Shown here: piece by piece, positions 5,078 through 10,145 of the stretch | Layout: the number at the start of each line of letters is the position of its first letter | How positions within the stretch are numbered: the stretch's first letter is position 1 | NCBI GenBank assembly: GCA_035495465.1 | Contig: DATJFX010000049.1 | Location: 1-10,145, forward strand | Reading direction: 5' to 3' | Source of the DNA: DATJFX01 sp035495465 | GTDB lineage: Bacteria > Patescibacteriota > Doudnabacteria > UBA920 > O2-02-FULL-48-8 | DNA: 10,145 nucleotides | Program-made: the position numbers and the translations under genes | Notes under the pieces: generated by a model | What the model was told of the DNA's origin: nothing | What the model saw: only the letters and a program-made list of their open reading frames with translations | Database searches by the model: none

Positions 5078-7701
5078 GCTTTTTTGGCCATTAACTGTTG
5101 GTGCTCTGGAGTATTCAGCATCCCGCATTTTTTATATTTCTTTCCACTACCACAAGGACATGGGTCATTGCGGCCGATTTCTTTTAGGGCTGGATCTGCT
5201 GGGCCTTGGACTGGCGCTGGGGCCACATCTACTTTGAAAATTGTATAAACGATTTGTCGATTGACTTCTTCAAGCAAGTTCTGGAATAACTGATACCCTT
5301 CGTTTTTAAATTCCTGCAAAGGATCGCGCTGGCCATAACCCCGAAGCCTGACTGAGTCGCGCAAATGCTCCATGGTATCCAAATGCTGCTGCCAGAGCTG
5401 ATCGATAGTTCGAAGATACACAAATTTTTCCAGTTGCGTTAAGACTGCCGAGTCCATTTTCTCTTGCTTGAGTTTATACTCCCGCTGGGCAATTTCTAAA
5501 GCGTGATTAGTTAAACCCATGGCATCGAGATCCAATTTCAAATCCTCAGGCTTCAGAGGAAGGATGGCGTTGAGATGTTCATATATATGCCGCGGCTCAA
5601 AATGATCTTCGTCTTCCGGACTATGCGTATGCGGTATATTTACGACATCCGTAATTTCTTTTTCGACTAATTGAAGGATTTCATCGCTTAGAGGTTCTGT
5701 ACGATTTAAAATCTGTTTGCGTTTCGCATAAATAATCGTACGCTGTTTATTCATCACGTCATCATACTCTAAAACGTGTTTTCGCATATCATAGTTTAAT
5801 CCTTCGATTTTATGCTGAGCGGATTCTATAGTTCTGGAAATCAATCCATGTTCAATCGGCTGATCATCCGGAATGCCTAAGGTCTCCATCATCTTCCCGA
5901 CCCTTTCGCCGCCAAATAACCGCATCAAATCATCTTCTAAAGACAAAAAGAATTGGGAGGATCCTGGATCGCCTTGGCGTCCTGCGCGACCGCGCAACTG
6001 GTTATCGATACGCCGGGACTCGTGGCGTTCGGTACCGATGACTGCCAGGCCTCCGAGTTGCTTAACTTGTTCTTGCTCTGCTGGGTCTGGCGTACTGCCG
6101 CCTAAAATAATGTCCACGCCACGTCCGGCGATGTTGGTAGCGAGCGTGACTGCGCCTAAACGCCCGGCTTGGGAGATAATATGGGCCTCACGTTCATTAT
6201 TTTTTGCGTTTAGTGTCTCATGGCGGACGCCAGCCTGAGTTAACATCTGCGATAGATATTCATTTTTTTCAATTGAAATAGTCCCGATCAGCATGGGCCG
6301 GCCAGTGGCGCTAATTTCTTTAATCGTGTTAATCAAAGCCTGAAACTTCCCTGCTTCGTTTTTATACACCTGATCTGCCAAATCTTTTCTGATATTTGGC
6401 CTGTTGGTCGGGATCTGGACGACTTCGAGTTTATAAATTTTATGAAATTCTTCGGCCTCGGTTTCTGCAGTTCCAGTCATACCTGCAAGCTTGTGATAAA
6501 GCCGGAAATAGTTTTGGAAAGTAATCGTCGCTAAAGTTTTACTTTCCTGTTGAACTTTTACGCCTTCCTTGGCTTCAATAGCTTGGTGCAGTCCTTCTGA
6601 ATACCTCCGGCCATACATCATGCGGCCAGTAAATTCATCAACGATTACGATTTCACCTTTTTGGACGACGTAATTTACGTCTTTTAAAAATAATTCCTTA
6701 GCGCGTAAAGCTTGTTCCACATGATGGACCAAGGTAATGCCTTCTTTGTCATAAATATTTTTAATCCCTAAGGACTTTTCAAGCTTATTGATCCCCTCTT
6801 CGTTCAGCGATACGGCTTTCCTTTTTTCATCCACGGTATAGTCCGCGTCTTTAGAAAGTTTCTGAACTTCTTTCGCGAATTGAAAATATTTATCCGTAGA
6901 GTCGGTGTCCGGAGCTGAGATAATCAAAGGCGTCCTGGCTTCATCGATCAAGATTGAGTCGACTTCGTCAACAATTGCATAAAAAAGATCCCGCTGAACC
7001 ATTTGTTCTTTTTGCCAGACCATATTGTCCCGCAAATAATCAAAACCATATTCGTTATTGGTTCCATAAGTAATATCCGCAGCATATGCTTTCTGCCTCG
7101 AAATAGGCCGCATATGTTTTACGTCTAAAACTAATCCCTGAACCTTTGCTTCCACTGCTGCAATTTCTTCAGCCTCTGGTTCATATGACTCATCATAGAG
7201 AAAAGCCTGATCGTGTTGGATAGACGCGACCGACAATCCTAAATAACTAAATATCTGGCCCATCCAGGACGCTTGCCAGCGAGCCAGGTAATCATTGACG
7301 GTAACCAGATGCGCGCCGCGGCCGGCAAGAGCATTAAGATATAAAGGCAAAGTCGCCACTAAGGTTTTTCCTTCTCCAGTTTTCATTTCCGAGATATTAC
7401 CTTGGTGTAAAACCATGCCGCCAATCAGCTGTACATCATAATGCCTTTGGTTTATGGTTCGCTTGGCTGCCTCGCGTACTGCGGCGAAAGCCTCGGGTAA
7501 AATATTATCTAAATATTTTTTGGTTTGCTCCAAATCCAAAGATGCCAACTCATCTTTCCATTTATGGGTAAGTTCTTTGAGTTGGTCCTGGGATTTTCCT
7601 TCAAATTCTTTTTCCAGCAAATTAATAGCCTCAACTTTTTTCTGAAGTTGCTTGACCACGGTTTCGTTCGAACTGCTGAAAAGATTAGTTAAAAATGACA
7701 T
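5074..7701 (-). CDS. secA: Preprotein translocase ATPase SecA
   Basis: SecA is the cytoplasmic motor that pushes unfolded precursors through SecYEG. The 875-aa product is complete. Seen in order: Walker A MKTGEGKTL at 106-114, an acidic insertion at about 165-205 (FLYDESYEPEAEEIAAVEAK onward) before AADITYGTNNEYGFDYLRDN, the DEVDSILIDEARTPLII block from 245, the precursor cross-linking domain with IVDEFTGRMMYGRRYSEGLHQ, LAGMTGTAETEAEEF, the second nucleotide-binding fold with ATNIAGRGVDIILGG and the arginine-finger block RRIDNQLRGRAGRQGDPGSSQFF, the helical scaffold with MRKHVLEYDDVMNKQR, and the C-terminal zinc tail RNDPCPCGSGKKYKKCG. In the tail C848, C850 and C859 are present, but the usual H or C next to the last cysteine is glycine (G860). 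It starts only about 6 bases after the predicted transcription start. Confidence 0.98.
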   Translation of the reverse strand: MSFLTNLFSSSNETVVKQLQKKVEAINLLEKEFEGKSQDQLKELTHKWKDELASLDLEQTKKYLDNILPEAFAAVREAAKRTINQRHYDVQLIGGMVLHQGNISEMKTGEGKTLVATLPLYLNALAGRGAHLVTVNDYLARWQASWMGQIFSYLGLSVASIQHDQAFLYDESYEPEAEEIAAVEAKVQGLVLDVKHMRPISRQKAYAADITYGTNNEYGFDYLRDNMVWQKEQMVQRDLFYAIVDEVDSILIDEARTPLIISAPDTDSTDKYFQFAKEVQKLSKDADYTVDEKRKAVSLNEEGINKLEKSLGIKNIYDKEGITLVHHVEQALRAKELFLKDVNYVVQKGEIVIVDEFTGRMMYGRRYSEGLHQAIEAKEGVKVQQESKTLATITFQNYFRLYHKLAGMTGTAETEAEEFHKIYKLEVVQIPTNRPNIRKDLADQVYKNEAGKFQALINTIKEISATGRPMLIGTISIEKNEYLSQMLTQAGVRHETLNAKNNEREAHIISQAGRLGAVTLATNIAGRGVDIILGGSTPDPAEQEQVKQLGGLAVIGTERHESRRIDNQLRGRAGRQGDPGSSQFFLSLEDDLMRLFGGERVGKMMETLGIPDDQPIEHGLISRTIESAQHKIEGLNYDMRKHVLEYDDVMNKQRTIIYAKRKQILNRTEPLSDEILQLVEKEITDVVNIPHTHSPEDEDHFEPRHIYEHLNAILPLKPEDLKLDLDAMGLTNHALEIAQREYKLKQEKMDSAVLTQLEKFVYLRTIDQLWQQHLDTMEHLRDSVRLRGYGQRDPLQEFKNEGYQLFQNLLEEVNRQIVYTIFKVDVAPAPVQGPADPALKEIGRNDPCPCGSGKKYKKCGMLNTPEHQQLMAKKA

Positions 7702-7713
7702 AAATGCTTGCTT

Positions 7714-7719
7714 ATTATA
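7714..7719 (-). promoter_or_regulatory. -10 box of secA, giving a near-leaderless mRNA
   Basis: Perfect TATAAT on the minus strand, 12 bases before the secA ATG, preceded by ATTTAG exactly as at the secD promoter. The predicted start near 7706 leaves a leader of about 5 bases and no SD. The -35 position (7742-7737, TTTTCT) is poor and falls in the T run of the upstream terminator. Confidence 0.55.
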
Positions 7720-7732
7720 CTAAATTCCAGGC

Positions 7733-7764
7733 AAAAAGAAAAGGCCGAACGATTGCTCGTTACG
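7733..7764 (-). terminator. Rho-independent terminator after the GC-rich gene pair
   Basis: On the minus strand CG-(T bulge)-AACGA pairs with TCGTTCG around a GCAA tetraloop, giving seven base pairs with one bulge. GCC and then TTTTCTTTTT (7742-7733) follow. It lies about 20 bases past the stop of the 118-aa gene and immediately before the secA -10 box, so it insulates secA from the upstream unit. Confidence 0.7.
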
Positions 7765-7784
7765 ACCATATAGTGCGACGCAAA

Positions 7785-8141
7785 CTACCAACAAACCATC
7801 CGAATCATTCCTGCCACATCCCCATTTACGCGGCAAACCATGATTCGAGTAGGAGCCGATTTATTCAGCTCGGCTTCGACTCCGCCGAAAAAATCAATGT
7901 GCGGATAGTCGCTGGCCTTGAGCATGACCTGCTCGCCTGCCTGCAGATTTTTCCCGATTGCCAGAAGCTTGCTGAGTTCTGTGAGCTGTTCAGCTGAAGG
8001 AGGCGGTGGTTCGAGGAGTTTCACCACCTCGGGCGGATTGGCCGTTCGTTGAGGCCCGTCTGGACGAATTGCTTTAGATTGCGCCCGCCGCCTCTCTGTT
8101 CGCCTTCGTTTCCGCAATCTACGTTGACCTGGTGTTCTCAT
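7785..8141 (-). CDS. Orphan 118-aa protein with arginine-rich N-terminus
   Basis: I do not recognise this gene. The first 25 or so residues are strongly basic (MRTPGQRRLRKRRRTERRRAQ), which would suit nucleic-acid or ribosome contact. A proline-rich linker follows (residues about 50-57, LEPPPPSAEQ), then a compact-looking C-terminal part with GKNLQAGEQVMLKASDYPH and APTRIMVCRVNGDVAGMIRM. There are no membrane segments. The ATG at 8141 is chosen over an in-frame ATG at 8168 because GGGAG (8152-8148) sits six bases before it. A hand count of 7861-8040 gives 99 G or C in 180 (55%). It follows the 111-aa gene by 40 bases and precedes a terminator, so the two form an operon. Confidence 0.7.
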   Translation of the reverse strand: MRTPGQRRLRKRRRTERRRAQSKAIRPDGPQRTANPPEVVKLLEPPPPSAEQLTELSKLLAIGKNLQAGEQVMLKASDYPHIDFFGGVEAELNKSAPTRIMVCRVNGDVAGMIRMVCW

Positions 8142-8147
8142 CTCAAT

Positions 8148-8152
8148 CTCCC
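8148..8152 (-). promoter_or_regulatory. Shine-Dalgarno that fixes the start of the 118-aa gene
   Basis: GGGAG on the minus strand, six bases upstream of ATG 8141. It favours this start over the in-frame ATG 27 bases further upstream, which has no SD. Confidence 0.6.
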
Positions 8153-8181
8153 AAAAATGCGCCATCAAATCCTAAATTCGT

Positions 8182-8517
8182 TCAGGACGCTTGGGGTTCG
8201 CTTTCAGCCTCGTCTTGTCCGGGCGGAAGTGTATCCAGCAGTCGCTCCATATCTTCCAAGTACCTCTTGGTGTGGAGCAGATCCGGATCGTCGGCAGAAC
8301 GAGGGCCCAGGTTCTGCAAAATTGCTTCCCATACGTCTTTCTCCTTTTGCAGAAACTCCCGCACCGGCTCGACGTCGCCGATCTTTAGCGCTTGCTCGGC
8401 AGCTTTGCCTTCCTTAGCGCCCTCCAAGGCCTCTGGATTGTCCGGATGACCAAGAAGAGCGGGCACGGTGATAGCCAAGTAATTCTCGATAGCGGTATAA
8501 CGCACGCGCTTCACCAT
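8182..8517 (-). CDS. Orphan 111-aa soluble acidic helical protein
   Basis: I do not recognise this gene. The product is soluble, acidic and probably mostly helical. It has a basic start (MVKRVRYTAIENYLAI), a middle part rich in Glu, Lys and Ala (LEGAKEGKAAEQALKIGDVEP), a helical segment (VREFLQKEKDVWEAILQNL), then TKRYLEDMERLLDTLPPGQ and an acidic tail (DEAESEPQAS). No catalytic or metal-binding motif is visible. The ATG at 8517 has a GGAGGA SD nine bases upstream. A hand count of 8221-8400 gives 102 G or C in 180 (57%), far above neighbouring secA (22 in 60 at 6661-6720). It is the first gene of a two-gene unit with the 118-aa gene, with its own promoter and downstream terminator. Coding is supported by the SD, clean length and coherent composition; function unknown. 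Confidence 0.75.
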   Translation of the reverse strand: MVKRVRYTAIENYLAITVPALLGHPDNPEALEGAKEGKAAEQALKIGDVEPVREFLQKEKDVWEAILQNLGPRSADDPDLLHTKRYLEDMERLLDTLPPGQDEAESEPQAS

Positions 8518-8525
8518 GATGTCAA

Positions 8526-8545
8526 ATCCTCCGTTTCAACTGTGT
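8526..8545 (-). promoter_or_regulatory. Leader with strong Shine-Dalgarno, shared with the block at 3714-3734
   Basis: Minus strand: ACACA (8545-8541), GTT (8540-8538), five bases, GGAGGAT (8532-8526). The copy before the 85-aa gene differs by one inserted T and the five middle bases. The start codon follows nine bases after GGAGGA. Confidence 0.6.
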
Positions 8546-8555
8546 ACGTGCCGTA

Positions 8556-8584
8556 TTTATATCACAGGAGGAAATAGTATTCAA
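8556..8584 (-). promoter_or_regulatory. Promoter of the 111-aa/118-aa gene pair
   Basis: TTGAAT (8584-8579) and TATAAA (8561-8556) on the minus strand are 17 bases apart, with TGA directly before the -10 box as in the promoter of the 85-aa gene. Transcription should start near 8549, giving a leader of about 32 bases containing the SD. It begins five bases after the agmatinase-family stop codon. Confidence 0.6.
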
Positions 8585-8588
8585 TATT

Positions 8589-9506
8589 CTACTTAAGTTC
8601 CTTAGCTTTAAACTTATACAAAATCATTTTCATCAAAAGTTTGGCTGCCATAAAATCCGGTGCTTGAAATCCTTTAATTGGAGCTAATTCTACCAGATCC
8701 ATACCGATAATATTCTTTTTCTGAGCTACTGCTTTTATAATTGGTAAAATCTCATCCCACATAGGGCCCCCTGGTTCTGGGGTTCCAGTAGATGGGATCA
8801 TGGAAGCGTCAAAAGCATCAATATCAAAAGATAAATAAACATTTTCGCCCAGACTATTTACAATTTCATCTATTTGCCAGTTCTTGCGGTCACGGGCCAA
8901 AAAAACTTTTACTCGGTCTGGATTCTCCTGCCAAAATTTATATTCTAGTTTATTAAAATTCCGAATTCCCACCAAAGAAGCTTTTTTAATATTTGGCAGT
9001 TGCAAAGAATATTTCAGCCAAGCGGCATGGGTAAAATCTCGAGCGGACCATTGGTCGCCTAAATCCAAATGCGAATCAAAAACCAAAACTGATACATCCT
9101 TATATTTTTCATTTAAAGCCTGGGCAAAACCGTAACTGATACTGTGTTCCCCGCCAATTACGACTGGCAATTTCTTCTGATTAATCAAATCTGCGACAAT
9201 ATCCTTCAAAAGCTTGCACGCTTCCTCGGGGTCTTGGGGCAACTGAGGCTGCTCAGTCGTCCAAATTTTCAAATGGTTTTGAATATCGTCTAATAATTCA
9301 TCATCAAATGTTTCTACTTGAAGCGAAGCTTGGATTAATCCTTCTGGACCTTTATCCGTTCCATGTCCAAAAGTCACAGTGCCTTCGTATCCGAATGGTA
9401 CGATAACAGCGTCAGAAGATTCAAAAGTAACCTCAGGCTTAATCCCAAGGTTAAAAATATCCAAAAACGGCTTGGGCTGATAGGATTTTTTCGGGTCAAA
9501 GGTCAT
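8589..9506 (-). CDS. speB: Agmatinase/arginase-family ureohydrolase (probable SpeB)
   Basis: Ureohydrolases use two Mn ions to cleave a guanidino group, releasing urea. Agmatinase makes putrescine from agmatine. The 305-aa length is typical. All six metal ligands are present: H121 in GGEHS (118-122), D144, H146 and D148 in FDSHLD, and D228 and D230 in SFDIDAFD. The end of the active-site loop is the classic STGTPEPGG at 239-247, and MDLVELAP follows. Deviations are GGEH in place of the commoner GGDH and D-A in place of D-P after the last metal motif. Agmatinase is favoured over arginase because of the neighbour: the gene overlaps the DHS-like stop by one base (TAATG), a pairing that suits polyamine synthesis. 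Substrate is inferred, not proven, so the symbol is tentative. No SD is seen, consistent with coupling, and no terminator is evident after it. Confidence 0.88.
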   Translation of the reverse strand: MTFDPKKSYQPKPFLDIFNLGIKPEVTFESSDAVIVPFGYEGTVTFGHGTDKGPEGLIQASLQVETFDDELLDDIQNHLKIWTTEQPQLPQDPEEACKLLKDIVADLINQKKLPVVIGGEHSISYGFAQALNEKYKDVSVLVFDSHLDLGDQWSARDFTHAAWLKYSLQLPNIKKASLVGIRNFNKLEYKFWQENPDRVKVFLARDRKNWQIDEIVNSLGENVYLSFDIDAFDASMIPSTGTPEPGGPMWDEILPIIKAVAQKKNIIGMDLVELAPIKGFQAPDFMAAKLLMKMILYKFKAKELK

Positions 9507-10145
9507 TAGTGATTCAAAACGTAAGAGAAAATAAGCGGCGCGACAATTGTTGCATCAGATTCGATCACGAACCGAGGCGTAGTCACGTCCAACTTGCCCC
9601 AGGTGATTTTTTCATTTGGCACTGCCCCAGAGTATGAGCCATAGGAAGTTGTGGAGTCAGAAATCTGACAGAAGTAACCCCAAAGTTTGCAATCGGTTTT
9701 CAGATCCTGCTGGATCAGAGGCACGACACAAATTGGAAAATCACCGGCAATTCCCCCGCCGATTTGGAAAAAACCAACAAATTTATTTTTCGTTGTTTCT
9801 ATATACCAATCAATCAAAGTCGACATAGCTTCTAACCCAGATTTTACCGTGCTGATACTCTTCAGATTTTCACCGTAATAATTTGCTCCGCGGCCTTTAG
9901 TTAAGGCCACAAAAATATTTCCTAAAGTAGAATCTTCCCATCCTGGAGTCCAGATCGGCAAATTTTTCTCGCAAGCCGCGATCAACCAAGAATCTTTCGG
10001 GTCGATCTGATGAAATTCAGTCAACATGCCTTCGCGGATCATCTGATACATAAATTCGTAAGGAAAATACCGTTCGCCTTTTTCTTCCGCCCGCTTCCAA
10101 AGCTTGATAATCTGCTTTTCGATCCGTCGCATGGCTTCTTCTTCC
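9506..10145 (-). CDS. Deoxyhypusine synthase-like protein (5' end cut by window edge)
   Basis: The C-terminal 212 residues or so of a deoxyhypusine synthase (DHS) fold protein. The frame stays open to the right edge through EEEA before the internal ATG at 10132, matching family context, so that ATG is not the start. Visible family blocks are ERYFPYEFMYQMI, IDPKDSWLIAACEKNLPIW, PGWEDSTLGNIF, STVKSGLEAM, FFQIGGGIAGDFPICVV, QISDSTTSYGSYSGA, PNEKITWGKLDV and ESDATIVAPLIF. Eukaryotic DHS transfers an aminobutyl group from spermidine to eIF5A through a lysine in GGGxxKHH. Here that position reads GGGIAGDF, so the lysine is absent. Bacteria lack eIF5A; some bacterial DHS homologues act as homospermidine synthases. 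With an agmatinase-family gene directly downstream, a polyamine role is plausible, but the reaction of this lysine-less type is uncertain. Confidence 0.88.
   Translation of the reverse strand, partial: EEEAMRRIEKQIIKLWKRAEEKGERYFPYEFMYQMIREGMLTEFHQIDPKDSWLIAACEKNLPIWTPGWEDSTLGNIFVALTKGRGANYYGENLKSISTVKSGLEAMSTLIDWYIETTKNKFVGFFQIGGGIAGDFPICVVPLIQQDLKTDCKLWGYFCQISDSTTSYGSYSGAVPNEKITWGKLDVTTPRFVIESDATIVAPLIFSYVLNH

Noticed and set aside
5873..6238. Plus-strand open frame of 121 codons
   Set aside because: It lies wholly inside secA, whose protein is conserved through this stretch. The antisense translation is Pro/Ser/Arg-rich without motifs, so it is a shadow.
7704..7997. Plus-strand open frame of 97 codons beginning next to the secA start
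   Set aside because: It crosses the terminator and the antisense of the 118-aa gene, has no SD, and its composition changes abruptly midway.
8049..8449. Overlapping plus-strand frames of 122 and 105 codons
   Set aside because: They are antisense to the GC-rich gene pair. The minus-strand frames have promoter, SD and terminator; these do not.
8566..8572. AGGAGGA on the plus strand resembling a strong Shine-Dalgarno
   Set aside because: No start codon follows at a usable distance. It lies in the spacer of the minus-strand promoter and is probably coincidental.
9506..10132. DHS-like gene as a truncated or broken gene
   Set aside because: The frame continues with family-like residues (EEEA) to the window edge, so the missing N-terminus is due to the cut, not a mutation.
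1..10145. CRISPR arrays, tRNA or rRNA genes, insertion sequences
   Set aside because: No regularly spaced repeats, cloverleaf-like segments, transposase motifs or terminal inverted repeats were seen by eye.

Overview
The window looks like a bacterial chromosome segment from the Candidate Phyla Radiation (Patescibacteria, probably Parcubacteria-like). Four things point that way: an unusually short S-adenosylmethionine synthetase (about 315 residues), a SecA with an acidic insertion before the conserved YGTNNEYGFDYLRDN block, tightly packed genes with almost no Shine-Dalgarno (SD) sequences, and several small membrane proteins of unknown function. TGA is used as a normal stop (for example secA), so this is code 11. 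The assignment is an inference from gene features, not from a phylogeny.

Almost everything reads on the minus strand, so gene order runs right to left. From the right edge there is a polyamine-type pair: a deoxyhypusine synthase-like gene cut by the window edge, overlapping by one base an agmatinase/arginase-family gene. Next comes a GC-rich two-gene block (111-aa and 118-aa orphans) with its own promoter, strong SD sequences and a terminator. Then secA overlaps by 4 bases a guanylate kinase-like gene, followed by an EVE-domain gene. Next is a plus-strand GC-rich orphan encoding an 85-aa membrane protein, with its own promoter, strong SD and terminator. Divergent from it runs metK, a DUF456-like membrane protein, a 62-aa two-helix membrane protein, a family-4-like uracil-DNA glycosylase and a nucleotidyltransferase. 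Last is secD, with its own promoter and running off the left edge.

The housekeeping genes cover protein export (SecA, SecD), nucleotide and methyl-donor metabolism (guanylate kinase-like, MetK), DNA repair (uracil-DNA glycosylase) and polyamine chemistry (agmatinase plus DHS-like). No gene-free stretch exceeds 300 bases.

The most unusual signal is the pair of GC-rich orphan blocks at 3681-4010 and 7733-8584. GC is about 55-57% by hand count, against about 39% in the neighbouring EVE gene and 37% in one secA row. Both are self-contained transcription units. They share a closely similar 5' control region: TTGAmT, 14 bases, TGA, TA-rich -10, then ACACA(T)GTT, five bases, GGAGGAT, then ATG. This suggests one family of small imported gene cassettes settled at operon borders. 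Separately, several conserved proteins lack residues normal for their families: the DHS-like protein lacks the catalytic lysine, the uracil-DNA glycosylase lacks two of four Fe-S cysteines, and SecA lacks the last zinc ligand.
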